Positions 34,387 through 44,945 of a stretch of DNA of 64,000 nucleotides are shown here, piece after piece. Below the pieces are notes generated by a model. That model was not told the origin of the DNA. It made no database searches and saw only the letters and a list, made by a program, of their open reading frames with translations. The stretch is from Ethanoligenens sp047722935 (GTDB lineage Bacteria > Bacillota > Clostridia > Oscillospirales > Ethanoligenentaceae), in assembly GCA_047722935.1 (NCBI GenBank), contig JBDNZS010000006.1:16516-80515 (forward strand), read 5' to 3'. Each line of letters opens with the position of its first letter. Position 1 is the stretch's first letter. A program made the translations under genes and the position numbers.

Positions 34387-36093
34387 ATGAAACAGCAATC
34401 AACTTCCAAAGGGTTTGCCATTTTAAGTGTGTCCACCATGCTGATTAAGGTGTTGGCGCTGGTGTATCTGCCCATTCAATCGGCAGTTATGCACGACTAC
34501 GGCAACGGCATTATTGCGGCGGGAATGTATTTATATACATTTATTTATTCATTGACCAATGTCGGACTGCCGAGCATCATCTCCAAAATGGTGGCCGAGC
34601 GCTCGGCTTTGGGCGATTACCGCAGCACGCAACGTGTTCTTCGATGTGCCTCCATCATCTTGGGGGTCTTGGGTCTTTGCGCCACGCTGTTTACGTATCT
34701 GGGTGCTGGGGCTTTAGCGGATTACGTGGCATTTCCAAAAGAGGCCGTACTGATGTTTCAGGTGATTGCGCCTACTTTTTTGTTTTCCTGTGTGTCGTGT
34801 GCGTTGCGCGGCTATTTTCAAGGGCGGCAGAACATGGTGCCCACCGCGATCGCGCAGTTGCTGGAACAATTGGTTAATACGGTTTTTACCGCCTTGTTTA
34901 TCTGGCTGTTGTTTAATGTGGCCAAACACGCGAGCACAGATCCGCAAATACCGTATATCTTTGGTGCTGCCGGATCGTCGGTCGGCACCGTGCTTGGCGC
35001 CATTGCTTCCGCGCTGTTTTTGAGTTATTTGTTCACCGTGCTGTTTCGTGAGCAGCGTCATCGCGAGTTAAAAGAACAAACGTATGACGGGCCAGTGCTG
35101 TATAACCGGGATATCTACCGGGAAATCACACGGTACGCCATTCCGGCAGTCATCGGTTCGTTTGCGGCCAACGCTCCCGGCCTGATTGATGCATTTACCT
35201 GCAAACGAAGCCTCATGCAAAGCGGATTGTCTGACTTTGTGGCAAGCGGCCTGTATGGGGTGTACTCCACGCAGTTCAGCCGCCTGTTTACGGTGGCAAT
35301 TGGGTTTACCAATCCATTGGTTATCACAATGGTGCCAGCAATTGCGTCCGCATTGGCGGTGCAAAACCACAAGCTGTTCCGCCATCGGCTGACGGAAAGT
35401 TACAAGCTGGTCTATATGCTGATGATCCCAATTGTGTTCGGCATGATGTTCCTCGCAAAACCGACGATTACATTGGTCTTTTTCCATCGGAACAATGGGT
35501 CGGATTTGATCGTTTTCGGTGTCTGGACGGCGGTGCTTTCCGTTATTGCCGCTGTACAGTCCGGCTTGCTGCTGGCTGGCGGTGCGCCGTTGGCAGGCCC
35601 GTTGAACACTATCATTGGCATGATTCCAAAGATTTTGTGCAATGTATTGCTGATTCCGCTCCATGCGGTCAATATCAAGGGCGCTATCATTGGCAACGCC
35701 ATGGGCTGGCTGATAACGATCATACTCAATGACCGCGTGGCCCGTCAGCGTCTGCATGTCGGCTCCTGTGGGCTGCGCAGTCTGCGCGCACCAGTATTCG
35801 GTTCGGCGGTGATGGGGCTGGCGTGCTGGGGAATTTATTCCGCGCTGTACTTACCGTTTGCGCCGCGTCATTCCACGCAGATCAATATCGCCGCCAATGA
35901 TGCAGCACTGTTGATAACCGTTGTGGCCGGTATTTTCATCTACTTCTCAGTCATGATAAAGATTGGCGGCGTGACGGCTCAGGACATCACCAAATTGCCG
36001 CTGGGCACCCGGTTGCTGCGCCTGCTGCGTAAGATCCCGTTTTTAAAAGAAAACTTGCGTCCAAAACCGTTGGGAGAAAATAAGGGCGAATAA
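34387..36093 (+). CDS. MATE/MurJ-SpoVB-type polysaccharide flippase
   Basis: The 568-residue protein has about 14 membrane helices. The start STSKGFAILSVSTMLIKVLALVYLPI and the long repeated helix pairs are those of the MVF/SpoVB branch, which moves lipid II or other lipid-linked sugars and in sporulating cells helps cortex synthesis. It contains ALRGYFQGRQNMVPTAIAQ, a loop conserved in SpoVB-like proteins. The length is slightly above the usual 500-540. I cannot say if it acts as MurJ, SpoVB or an exopolysaccharide flippase. Confidence 0.85.
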   Translation: MKQQSTSKGFAILSVSTMLIKVLALVYLPIQSAVMHDYGNGIIAAGMYLYTFIYSLTNVGLPSIISKMVAERSALGDYRSTQRVLRCASIILGVLGLCATLFTYLGAGALADYVAFPKEAVLMFQVIAPTFLFSCVSCALRGYFQGRQNMVPTAIAQLLEQLVNTVFTALFIWLLFNVAKHASTDPQIPYIFGAAGSSVGTVLGAIASALFLSYLFTVLFREQRHRELKEQTYDGPVLYNRDIYREITRYAIPAVIGSFAANAPGLIDAFTCKRSLMQSGLSDFVASGLYGVYSTQFSRLFTVAIGFTNPLVITMVPAIASALAVQNHKLFRHRLTESYKLVYMLMIPIVFGMMFLAKPTITLVFFHRNNGSDLIVFGVWTAVLSVIAAVQSGLLLAGGAPLAGPLNTIIGMIPKILCNVLLIPLHAVNIKGAIIGNAMGWLITIILNDRVARQRLHVGSCGLRSLRAPVFGSAVMGLACWGIYSALYLPFAPRHSTQINIAANDAALLITVVAGIFIYFSVMIKIGGVTAQDITKLPLGTRLLRLLRKIPFLKENLRPKPLGENKGE

Positions 36094-36156
36094 TATGACA
36101 GCCTCTGTTCCAACAAGTGAAACGGAGGCTGTACAGCAGTATAAAAACAATGCGGA

Positions 36157-37134
36157 TTAACGGCGCAGGCTGTCTTGAATGCAAAAACCGGAATGGGTTT
36201 TCCGGGCAAACCAGATTTCCTCGACGTTGAACGTTTTCCCTTTCAGATAGTTGAGCGGCCCTGCGTCTGTGGAAAAGGCAAAGGTGGTCTGATAGGCGTA
36301 GAGTGCCTGATATCGCAGCTTATATGGACGGTTGCACTCGTTATCACCGTATTTGCTGTCACCCAGCAGCGGATGCCTGATGTGTGCAAACGCTGCGCGG
36401 ATTTGGTGTGTACGTCCGGTTACCAGCTCCACCTCCAACAGGGAGAGCGCGCCTTGTTCATCCAGCACATGGTATTTGGTGACGGCGGTCAGCCCATTTG
36501 GCATCGGGTGGTCATACACGTGTACTTTCTTTTGGGCCTCATCCTTGACTTGATAGGTTGTGAGCGTGCCGTTTTTCTCTTTTAGATGCCCATGCATGAT
36601 ACATAAATAACGTTTGCGTACTTCCCGCACCTTGATTTTTTCGTTGAGGATGCGCAGAGCGGGTGCATTTTTTGCAGCCAGAACAATGCCGCCGGTGTTG
36701 CGGTCGATGCGGTTGCAGAGAGCGGGCGCAAAGCTGTTTTCCTGTTCAGGATCATATTCACCGCGTTCATAAAGCAGATGCTGGATGCGTCCAATCAATG
36801 TATCCGGTGAGCCGGATTCATCCTCGTGCACGACCAGCCCGGGCTTTTTGTCCACGATCAGAATATTTTCGTCTTCATATAAAATTTCAACGTGCGTGGG
36901 CGCATCCAGAAAAGTGGGCGCCTTTGCCTCGAAAAATTCGTCGTTGACATAAAGTTCTACCAGACTGTCCACGGTCAGGCGCTGTGAAATGGCCGTGCGT
37001 TTGCCGTCTACCTTAATGCGTTTGAGACGGATATATTTATACAGCAGACTTTTTGGGAGGCAGGGCGCGACTTTTGCAACAAACTTGTCTACGCGCATAC
37101 CGGCGTCGTTTGCTCCAATGGTAAATGCTTTCAC
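36157..37134 (-). CDS. RluA-family pseudouridine synthase (RluC/RluD-like)
   Basis: The 325-residue protein has an N-terminal S4 RNA-binding domain (residues about 10-75) and a catalytic domain with NRIDRNTGGIVL, where the Asp is the nucleophile that isomerises uridine in 23S rRNA. Further motifs are VTGRTHQIRAAFAHI and LGDSKYGDN. The start is GTG 37134 behind AGGAG. The exact target uridines cannot be read from the sequence. Confidence 0.9.
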   Translation of the reverse strand: MKAFTIGANDAGMRVDKFVAKVAPCLPKSLLYKYIRLKRIKVDGKRTAISQRLTVDSLVELYVNDEFFEAKAPTFLDAPTHVEILYEDENILIVDKKPGLVVHEDESGSPDTLIGRIQHLLYERGEYDPEQENSFAPALCNRIDRNTGGIVLAAKNAPALRILNEKIKVREVRKRYLCIMHGHLKEKNGTLTTYQVKDEAQKKVHVYDHPMPNGLTAVTKYHVLDEQGALSLLEVELVTGRTHQIRAAFAHIRHPLLGDSKYGDNECNRPYKLRYQALYAYQTTFAFSTDAGPLNYLKGKTFNVEEIWFARKTHSGFCIQDSLRR

Positions 37135-37282
37135 GGGGGTTCTCCTTTAAATGGCGTTCAGTTTCGGGCATATAGATATAGTATACCATGTTTCGGCGTC
37201 GCGCGGTACTTTTCAAATAGACTCTTTTTTGGTATGATAAGGGTAGCAGCGGGTATTGCAAAGGCAGCGAGGGGAACATCCA

Positions 37283-38011
37283 GTGAAAACAACTGACAAA
37301 AATGCGCACGAAGGGCACCGCGAGCGGCTGAAATCCCGATTTGCGGCGGAGGGGATTGACCATTTTGAGCCGCACGTCATTTTGGAAATGATCCTCTTTT
37401 ATGCGCTGCCCCGGCGGGATACCAACGAACTCTCTCATCGGCTGTTGGACGCATTCGGTGGTTCGCTGTCCAATGTGCTCGACGCCCCATTGGAAGAACT
37501 GCAAAAGGTCAAAGGCATCGGGGAAAACGCCGCAATCCTTCTCAAATTATTTCCGGAAGTGTGCCGCCGTTACTTGATGGATCTCAGTGATGCGGGCCGC
37601 ATTGTCAAGGATTCGGAGGATGCCGCCAAATACTTGCTGCCGTTCTTTATGGGACGTACCAATGAGATTGTTGCGCTGATGTGCATTGATGGCAAAGGGA
37701 AAGTGCTGTTCTGCGGGCAGGTGTTTGAGGGCAGTGTGAACGCCGCGTCGGTCAGTGTGCGCCGCATTGTGGAAATCGTGGTGCATTATGCCGCCACCGA
37801 CGTGATTCTGGCGCACAATCATCCGGGCGGCATCGCGGTGCCATCCGGTGAGGATGTCCGCGTGACCGAACAGGTGGCAAACGCGCTGCACACGGTCGGC
37901 ATCCGTTTGCTCGACCACCTGATTATTGCAGGCAAGGATTGGGTTTCTCTCGCTGCAACGCCGACAACCAACAAGTTGTTTGCCGCACGCGACGGGTTTG
38001 TAGTTTTTTGA
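37283..38011 (+). CDS. radC: RadC-family JAB/MPN domain protein
   Basis: The 242-residue protein has a helix-hairpin-helix segment near residues 60-85 (LQKVKGIGENAA) and the JAB metal motif HNHPGG, followed by PSGEDVRVTEQ. The name comes from an old repair phenotype, and the biochemical role is unsettled. GTG 37283 lies eight bases behind GAGGGG and is preferred over TTG 37256. It is divergent from the pseudouridine synthase gene and 133 bases ahead of uvrB. Confidence 0.93.
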   Translation: MKTTDKNAHEGHRERLKSRFAAEGIDHFEPHVILEMILFYALPRRDTNELSHRLLDAFGGSLSNVLDAPLEELQKVKGIGENAAILLKLFPEVCRRYLMDLSDAGRIVKDSEDAAKYLLPFFMGRTNEIVALMCIDGKGKVLFCGQVFEGSVNAASVSVRRIVEIVVHYAATDVILAHNHPGGIAVPSGEDVRVTEQVANALHTVGIRLLDHLIIAGKDWVSLAATPTTNKLFAARDGFVVF

Positions 38012-38144
38012 ATTTTGCCTGCACGCCGGTTTGTTTTGTGCTATACTATTCCCATAGGCATTTGCTGTTTTGATGCGGCCGCAGGTTGCGCGAGGGCGCG
38101 TTTCGCGGACTCCGCGCATGTTGTTCTGCCCAGGAGGGCTTTCT

Positions 38145-40178
38145 ATGGATACCTTTCATCTTGTATCTCCTTATCAGCCAACCGGCGATCAGCCCCAAGC
38201 CATTGAGCAGCTTGTAAATGGCGTGCTGCGCGGCGATCAGGCACAGACACTGCTGGGTGTGACTGGTTCGGGCAAGACGTTTACAATGGCAAATATCATT
38301 GCAAAAGCGAATCGTCCTGCCTTGGTATTGGCGCACAACAAGACGTTGGCCGCACAGCTTTGCAGTGAGTTCAAGGAGTTTTTTCCGGATAACGCCGTTG
38401 AGTATTTCGTGAGTTATTACGACTATTATCAGCCGGAGGCATATGTACCCTCAACGGACACCTATATTGAAAAAGACAGCGCGATCAACGATGAAATTGA
38501 TAAATTGCGCCACTCTGCCACATCGGCGCTGTCGGAGCGGCGGGATGTTATCATCGTGGCATCGGTATCCTGTATCTACAACCTCGGTGACCCAATCGAT
38601 TACCGAAGCATGGTGATTTCGTTGCGTCCGGGAATGCAGAAGGACCGCGACGAGGTGCTGAAAAAACTGGTTTCCCTGCAATACGAGCGCAATGACGTGA
38701 ATTTTGTGCGCAACAAGTTCCGTGTGCGGGGGGACGTGGTGGAAGTGTTCCCGGCATATTCAGGTGAAAGCGCGGTGCGCATTGAATTTTTCGGCGATGA
38801 GGTGGAACGCATCACGGAGATCAGTACCGTGACCGGCGAAGTCAAAGGCGTGTTGGGGCATATTGCCATCTATCCGGCATCCCATTATATTGTGGCACCG
38901 GAAAAAATCATTCCTGCGATTGCGGATTTGGAGCAGGAACTGGAGGAGCGGGTCAAATGGTTTAAAGCGCACGATAAACTGCTGGAGGCACAGCGCATTG
39001 AACAGCGCACCAAATACGATCTTGAAATGCTGCGGGAAATCGGGTTTTGCAGCGGGATCGAAAACTATTCACGTGTGCTGCTGCGCCGTCCGCCGGGCAG
39101 TACACCGTGTACGCTGCTTGATTATTTTCCGGATGACTATCTGCTGTTTGTGGACGAGTCCCATGTCACATTGCCGCAGGTGCGCGGGATGTCGGCGGGC
39201 GACCGTGCGCGCAAGCAGACACTGATTGACTTTGGCTTCCGATTGCCGTCTGCGCTGGACAACCGTCCGCTCAATTTTACCGAATTTCTTGACCATGTCC
39301 ATCAGGCTGTTTTTGTGAGCGCGACCCCCGGCGAATTTGAACGCGAGGAAAGTGCCCAGATCGTGGAACAGGTCATCCGCCCAACCGGCCTGATCGATCC
39401 GGAGGTGCAGGTGCGGCCCACCGATGGACAAATCGACGATCTGCTTTCGGAAATCAATCAGCGGGTCGAACGGCATGAACGCGTATTGGTCACCACGCTG
39501 ACCAAAAGGATGGCGGAAGACCTGACACGCTATTTCGACGGTATGGGTGTGAAAGTACGCTACATGCACCACGACATCGAGGCCATTGAGCGGATGGAGA
39601 TTATTCGCGATTTGCGGTTGGGTGAGTTCGATGTGCTGGTGGGCATTAACCTGTTGCGTGAGGGACTGGATATTCCGGAAGTTTCGCTGGTGGCAATTTT
39701 GGACGCGGACAAAGAGGGATTTCTGCGCAGCGAAACGTCTTTGGTGCAGATTATCGGGCGGGCGGCGCGGAATGCCAACGGCATCGTCATCATGTATGCC
39801 GACCATGTCACGCCCTCCATGGAACGCGCCATTGAGGAAACGGATCGCCGCCGCGGTATTCAGACAAAATATAATACGGAACACGGCATCACGCCAAAAA
39901 CGATTGTCAAGGATGTGCGTGACATCATTGAGATTTCCTCTAAGGATGATACGCAGGATCGTAAATCGTTCAAGAAGTTATCCAAACCGGAGCGCGACAA
40001 GATCATCCGCAAGCTGAGTACCGAGATGAAAGAGGCTGCGCGGATGCTTGAATTTGAGCAGGCGGCGTTCCTGCGTGACAAGATCAAAGAATTGCGCGGC
40101 GAAGGCACCGGCGTGGAGGAAAAACCCAAAACCAAGAAAGCATCCGGGTCGCGTAAACGCAAAGGACAGGCATCTTGA
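38145..40178 (+). CDS. uvrB: Excinuclease ABC subunit B
   Basis: The 677-residue helicase-like protein receives damaged DNA from UvrA and inserts a beta-hairpin between the strands. Walker A GVTGSGKT is at 38-45. YYDYYQPEAYVP is the hairpin, and the helicase motifs and a C-terminal UVR coiled-coil (KLSTEMKEAARMLEFEQAAFLRD) for UvrC contact are present. The start ATG 38145 follows AGGAGGG; the longer frame from 38070 lacks support. No LexA box is evident upstream. Confidence 0.97.
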   Translation: MDTFHLVSPYQPTGDQPQAIEQLVNGVLRGDQAQTLLGVTGSGKTFTMANIIAKANRPALVLAHNKTLAAQLCSEFKEFFPDNAVEYFVSYYDYYQPEAYVPSTDTYIEKDSAINDEIDKLRHSATSALSERRDVIIVASVSCIYNLGDPIDYRSMVISLRPGMQKDRDEVLKKLVSLQYERNDVNFVRNKFRVRGDVVEVFPAYSGESAVRIEFFGDEVERITEISTVTGEVKGVLGHIAIYPASHYIVAPEKIIPAIADLEQELEERVKWFKAHDKLLEAQRIEQRTKYDLEMLREIGFCSGIENYSRVLLRRPPGSTPCTLLDYFPDDYLLFVDESHVTLPQVRGMSAGDRARKQTLIDFGFRLPSALDNRPLNFTEFLDHVHQAVFVSATPGEFEREESAQIVEQVIRPTGLIDPEVQVRPTDGQIDDLLSEINQRVERHERVLVTTLTKRMAEDLTRYFDGMGVKVRYMHHDIEAIERMEIIRDLRLGEFDVLVGINLLREGLDIPEVSLVAILDADKEGFLRSETSLVQIIGRAARNANGIVIMYADHVTPSMERAIEETDRRRGIQTKYNTEHGITPKTIVKDVRDIIEISSKDDTQDRKSFKKLSKPERDKIIRKLSTEMKEAARMLEFEQAAFLRDKIKELRGEGTGVEEKPKTKKASGSRKRKGQAS

Positions 40179-40211
40179 CCGATTCGTGATTTGACAGAAA
40201 GTTGTGGTGGC

Positions 40212-41003
40212 ATGAAAACAATCCATTGCGTGGCTGCTGTTGCAATTGCCGGTTTGCTGTTATTGACAGGATGCGGTATACGCAATCAAGCGCTGTCTCC
40301 TAAAAATGAGCGTACCAAGACGTTTGCACAATCGGCGCAATTGCAGGACGGCGTCACGGTTATGGAAGCCGGGACTTCTGTTGGGGATATGACCGTAGGT
40401 TATGGGTCCAACCAGGCGGTGGAACTTCAGGCGAACGTAAAAGCCAATCATGGCATTTCCGTGTCGGATTCCAATGAATTGCTTGACTTGACGGATTTTG
40501 TACTGTCACAGGCCGGCGGCAAGCTGACGGTGGCAGTGCAGAACCGCAAGACTCATACGGATATGTGGAAGTGGATCAAGGCCAACCGGCCGAACACGGA
40601 TTATTCAGTCGATTTGCAGCTGATTGTGCCGCAGACGTTGCATGTATTCCGGTTAAATACGAAAGTGGGCGATATCCGCACGGAGGCCTTGAGTGGTGTG
40701 GTCAACGCGCAGGCCGATGTGGGGGATGTGGATGTTGAAAATTCCGTTTTTTCAGGTAACAGCGTGCTGCAGGCGCGAGTGGGCGATGTGGATTGCGGAT
40801 TTATGGCTGCACTTGCCGGCAACGGTACACTGAAGCTGCGCAGCGATGTGGGAGATGTCAAGATTCGGACACAGGACGGTACCCTACAGTCCCGGAACGA
40901 AACGACAACCGTCACGGGAGCAGCTTTGTCGGGGACGCTTTTGCCCGGTCTGTCGCTGGACGCTTCCTCGCGCGTAGGGGACGTATCTGTATCCAAGTAC
41001 TAA
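40212..41003 (+). CDS. Lipoprotein with DUF4097-like beta-repeat domain
   Basis: The 263-residue protein has a lipobox (LLLTGC) after a hydrophobic signal of about 18 residues, so it is anchored outside the cytoplasmic membrane. The mature part holds repeated VGD turns (SVGDMTVG, KVGDIRTE, DVGDVDVE, RVGDVDCG, DVGDVKIR, RVGDVSV), each a rung of the right-handed beta-helix typical of DUF4097-type putative adhesins. It lies between uvrB and uvrA on the same strand, which is unusual because these two are often adjacent. Function unknown. Confidence 0.75.
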   Translation: MKTIHCVAAVAIAGLLLLTGCGIRNQALSPKNERTKTFAQSAQLQDGVTVMEAGTSVGDMTVGYGSNQAVELQANVKANHGISVSDSNELLDLTDFVLSQAGGKLTVAVQNRKTHTDMWKWIKANRPNTDYSVDLQLIVPQTLHVFRLNTKVGDIRTEALSGVVNAQADVGDVDVENSVFSGNSVLQARVGDVDCGFMAALAGNGTLKLRSDVGDVKIRTQDGTLQSRNETTTVTGAALSGTLLPGLSLDASSRVGDVSVSKY

Positions 41004-41056
41004 GTTTTGCGTCACAAGGCGCTTTCATCGTATCATAGACCGGAGGGGAAAACCGT

Positions 41057-43924
41057 ATGCCTAAAAACACCATTTATATCAAAGGCGCGCGCGCGCACAA
41101 TCTCAAAAATGTCGATTTAGAACTGCCGCGCGATAAACTCATTGTTTTCACCGGTCTTTCCGGCAGCGGGAAATCCTCGTTGGCATTTGATACCATCTAT
41201 GCCGAGGGACAGCGCCGATATGTGGAATCGCTGTCCTCGTATGCCCGCCAGTTTTTGGGACAGATGGACAAACCGGATGTCGATTACATCGAGGGTTTGT
41301 CACCGGCAATTTCCATTGACCAGAAAACCACATCCAATAACCCGCGTTCCACGGTTGGAACGGTGACCGAGATTTATGATTATCTGCGCCTGCTGTATGC
41401 GCGGGTTGGCATTCCGCATTGCCCGGTATGCGGACGGGAAATCAAGCAGCAGACCATTGACCAGATTGTCGATCAGGTTCTGGCATTGCCGCAGGGAACC
41501 AAGATTCAAATTCTGGCTCCGGTTGTGCGCGCGCGCAAGGGAGAACACCAGAAGGAATTTGAAGCGGCGCGCCGCGGTGGCTTCGCCCGTGTGCGGGTGG
41601 ATGGCAGCTTGTATGACTTGACGGAAGAAATCAAGCCGTCCAAAAATCAAAAGCATAACATTGAGATCGTGGTGGACCGTCTGGTGGTCAAATCGGAAGT
41701 GCGCGCTCGACTGGCGGATTCGCTGGAAACCGCGACCGGTCTGTCCGGCGGACTGGCGATTGCGGATGTGGTGGACGGGGAGGAAATTCTGTTTTCGCAG
41801 AATTACGCCTGCCCGGAGCATGGCATCAGCATGGAGGAACTGTCACCCCGCATGTTTTCGTTTAATAACCCATACGGCGCGTGCGAGAGCTGCGGCGGAC
41901 TGGGTTTTCAGATGAAGATCGACCCGGCGCGCATCATTCCTGACAAAAACCGCAGCATTGAGGGCGGCGCGGTACAGGCCAGCGGATGGAATGCACTGGA
42001 CGGCGGCTCCATTTCACATATGTATTATATCGGGCTGGCGGAGCATTATGGATTCTCACTTTCCGTGCCGGTTAAGGACTTGCCCCAAAAGGCGCTGGAT
42101 GTGATTCTGTACGGCACTGGTGAAGAAAAAATCACCTTGCGTCGGGAGGGTGCGTTTGGTTCCGGCACGTTCCATGCCCCGTTTGAGGGCGTGGTGAACA
42201 ACCTTGAGCGCCGGTACAAAGAAACACAGAGCGATTGGATGCGCGCTGAAATTGAAGGCTGCATGACACGCGAACCTTGCCCAGCCTGCCACGGCGCCCG
42301 TTTGAAGCCGGAAATTCTGGGGGTGACGGTTGGCGGCATCAATATTGATGCATTCTGCCGGCTGTCCATTACGAAGGCACTGGCGTTTCTGGACACGTTA
42401 ACGCTAACAGAGAAAGAACAGCTGATTGCCGGTCGTATCCTAAAAGAAGTGCGCGAGCGGTTGGGCTTTTTGAAAAATGTCGGACTGGAATACCTGACGC
42501 TTTCCCGCACGGCGGCGACGCTGTCGGGCGGTGAGAGCCAGCGCATCCGGCTTGCCACGCAGATTGGTTCCTCACTGGTGGGCGTGCTGTATATTCTGGA
42601 CGAACCGAGTATTGGGCTGCATCAGCGCGATAATGACAAGCTGCTGGCAACATTGCGGCACCTGCGGGATATTGGTAACACGCTCATCGTCGTCGAGCAC
42701 GATGAGGACACGATGTACGCCGCCGACTGGGTTGTAGATGTCGGCCCCGGTGCGGGGGTGCACGGCGGCAATATTATTTGTGCCGGTACGGTGGAGGACA
42801 TCAAGGCCTGCCCCGATTCGATTACAGGACAGTATCTCTCCGGCGTGAAGAAAATTGAAGTGCCGGAAGCCCGCCGAAAAGGCAACGGAAACGAACTGGT
42901 GGTTAAGGGCGCGAAAGAAAACAACTTGAAGGGCATCCGTGTCAAAATTCCGCTGGGTACGTTCACCTGTGTGACAGGGGTGTCCGGCTCGGGAAAAAGC
43001 TCGCTGGTCAATGAAATTATCCACAAGCGCTTGGCTGCCGAACTCAACGGGGCAAAGACGCGCCCCGGCGCGCACAGCGGAATGACCGGCATTGAATATC
43101 TGGATAAAGTCATTGATATCAATCAGTCGCCCATTGGACGCACACCGCGCTCCAATCCCGCAACGTATACCGGAGTGTTCACGGATATCCGCACGTTGTT
43201 TGCTTCTACGCAGGATGCGAAAATGCGCGGTTATTCCGCCAGCCGGTTCTCATTTAATGTCAAAGGCGGACGGTGCGAGGCCTGCCAAGGCGACGGCATC
43301 ATTAAAATTGAAATGCATTTTCTGCCGGATGTGTATGTGCCATGCGATGTCTGCAAAGGTCACCGCTATAACCGTGAAACCCTTGAGGTCAAATACAAGG
43401 GTAAAAGCATTTATGACGTATTGGAAATGACGGTGGAAGAGGGGCTGGCGTTTTTTGAAAACGTGCCGCGTATCCAGCGGAAGCTGCAAACGCTGTTCGA
43501 TGTCGGCTTGGGTTATGTGAAGATCGGACAGCCTGCCACCACCTTGTCCGGCGGTGAAGCACAGCGTGTGAAATTGGCGACCGAATTGGCGCGCCGTTCC
43601 ACCGGCAAAACCATCTATATCCTTGATGAGCCGACCACCGGACTGCATGTGGCCGATGTACACCGGTTGATTGATGTATTGCAGAAGCTGGTGGACGGCG
43701 GCAACACGGTTTTGGTTATCGAACATAATCTGGATGTCATCAAAACGGCGGATCATCTCATCGACCTCGGGCCGGAAGGCGGAGACGGCGGCGGGACGCT
43801 GGTGGCATCCGGTACGCCGGAGGAAGTGGCCGCTTGTCCGGCATCCTATACCGGCCAGTATTTGAAAAAAGTTCTGCCGCTGCCCGTTTCCACGGCGCAA
43901 GCGAGCGAGAATGCACAAATGTGA
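41057..43924 (+). CDS. uvrA: Excinuclease ABC subunit A
   Basis: The 955-residue ABC-type ATPase finds bulky DNA lesions and loads UvrB. The two ATP sites are GLSGSGKS (33-40) and GVSGSGKS in the C half, each with an LSGGE signature. Zinc fingers are visible as CPVC, CESCGG, CPACHG and CEACQGDG. The start has GGAGGGG. With uvrB it forms a DNA repair unit; uvrC is not in the window. Confidence 0.98.
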   Translation: MPKNTIYIKGARAHNLKNVDLELPRDKLIVFTGLSGSGKSSLAFDTIYAEGQRRYVESLSSYARQFLGQMDKPDVDYIEGLSPAISIDQKTTSNNPRSTVGTVTEIYDYLRLLYARVGIPHCPVCGREIKQQTIDQIVDQVLALPQGTKIQILAPVVRARKGEHQKEFEAARRGGFARVRVDGSLYDLTEEIKPSKNQKHNIEIVVDRLVVKSEVRARLADSLETATGLSGGLAIADVVDGEEILFSQNYACPEHGISMEELSPRMFSFNNPYGACESCGGLGFQMKIDPARIIPDKNRSIEGGAVQASGWNALDGGSISHMYYIGLAEHYGFSLSVPVKDLPQKALDVILYGTGEEKITLRREGAFGSGTFHAPFEGVVNNLERRYKETQSDWMRAEIEGCMTREPCPACHGARLKPEILGVTVGGINIDAFCRLSITKALAFLDTLTLTEKEQLIAGRILKEVRERLGFLKNVGLEYLTLSRTAATLSGGESQRIRLATQIGSSLVGVLYILDEPSIGLHQRDNDKLLATLRHLRDIGNTLIVVEHDEDTMYAADWVVDVGPGAGVHGGNIICAGTVEDIKACPDSITGQYLSGVKKIEVPEARRKGNGNELVVKGAKENNLKGIRVKIPLGTFTCVTGVSGSGKSSLVNEIIHKRLAAELNGAKTRPGAHSGMTGIEYLDKVIDINQSPIGRTPRSNPATYTGVFTDIRTLFASTQDAKMRGYSASRFSFNVKGGRCEACQGDGIIKIEMHFLPDVYVPCDVCKGHRYNRETLEVKYKGKSIYDVLEMTVEEGLAFFENVPRIQRKLQTLFDVGLGYVKIGQPATTLSGGEAQRVKLATELARRSTGKTIYILDEPTTGLHVADVHRLIDVLQKLVDGGNTVLVIEHNLDVIKTADHLIDLGPEGGDGGGTLVASGTPEEVAACPASYTGQYLKKVLPLPVSTAQASENAQM

Positions 43925-44020
43925 ACGTAATAAATGATGAATGCCATGCATAGCATCAAGTGAGAAGACCGGGTTGGACGGGCACTGGTTACCGTTTTCC
44001 CGGCAGACAAAGGAACCAAC

Positions 44021-44896
44021 ATGTTTGAATGTTTTTGCTGCCCTGTTTGTGGGCAGGCGTTGATTCAAGAGGGCCAAACTCTGCGTTGCTCCGCTGGACA
44101 CAGTTTTGATATCGCTTCCGGCGGCTATGTGAACCTTTGGGTGACTAACCGCACCCATGCAGGGGACAGCAAAGGAATGGTGACCGCAAGACATCGCTTT
44201 TTGGAGAGCGGCGCATATGGGTTTTTGCTGAATCGCCTTTGCGCTGACGCAGCCGCGTTTTTGCGAGAACGGGATGTGGAAAAACCGCTCGTTGTAGATG
44301 CCGGATGCGGTGAGGGATATTATACCGCGGGTATTGCCGCACATCTCCACCGGAAAGGGATTGCCGCACAGGTCGCTGGGGTGGATATTTCCAAGGCTGC
44401 CGTGCGCACCGGCGCCAAACGCGGGGAGGACATCTCCTTTGCGGTGGCAAGCCTGTTTAGATTGCCGTTATTTCCTGCCAGCGCTGATATTGTCCTCAGC
44501 GTATTTGCACCGGTTTGCGGCGCGGAATGCGCCCGTGTTCTGAAACCGGGCGGTCTGCTCTGCATTGTTTCGCCCGGTCCTAAACATTTGTTTGGGCTGA
44601 AGGAGATTTTGTACGAAAATCCTTATGAGAATCCTCCGAATACGTATTATCTGCCCGGCTTTACACAGGCTACACAGTTTTCCGAAAAGCGGGAGATATT
44701 GGTGCGCGGCAGTCAGATGAACGATTTGTTTGCAATGACGCCGTATTACTGGAAAACGCCTGCGGATGCCTCTGCCCGGCTGGTACACTTGCCGACACTG
44801 TGTACGTCACTTGATTTTCATGTGGATGTTTACCAAAAGCTGGAAGATGTCGAGGGGGAATCGCCCTCCTGCGCGTTATCCATGTATAACCCATAA
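44021..44896 (+). CDS. rlmA: 23S rRNA (guanine-N1) methyltransferase, RlmA-like
   Basis: The 291-residue protein starts with a zinc ribbon (CCPVCGQAL, then LRCSAGHSFD), followed by GGYVNLW and a Rossmann SAM domain with VVDAGCGEGYYT. This is the layout of RlmA(I/II), which methylates G745 or G748 in 23S rRNA. RlmA(II) in Gram-positives affects tylosin sensitivity, so the macrolide link is possible here. It has AAAGGA before the ATG. Confidence 0.88.
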   Translation: MFECFCCPVCGQALIQEGQTLRCSAGHSFDIASGGYVNLWVTNRTHAGDSKGMVTARHRFLESGAYGFLLNRLCADAAAFLRERDVEKPLVVDAGCGEGYYTAGIAAHLHRKGIAAQVAGVDISKAAVRTGAKRGEDISFAVASLFRLPLFPASADIVLSVFAPVCGAECARVLKPGGLLCIVSPGPKHLFGLKEILYENPYENPPNTYYLPGFTQATQFSEKREILVRGSQMNDLFAMTPYYWKTPADASARLVHLPTLCTSLDFHVDVYQKLEDVEGESPSCALSMYNP

Positions 44897-44945
44897 GGAA
44901 TCTGCTTATTATTTGTCAAAAATGTTGGGAATAATAAAAAAACAC

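Noticed and set aside
38012..38144. A LexA/SOS box upstream of uvrB
   Set aside because: No GAAC-N4-GTTC type dyad found; a TATACT at 38042 has no good -35.
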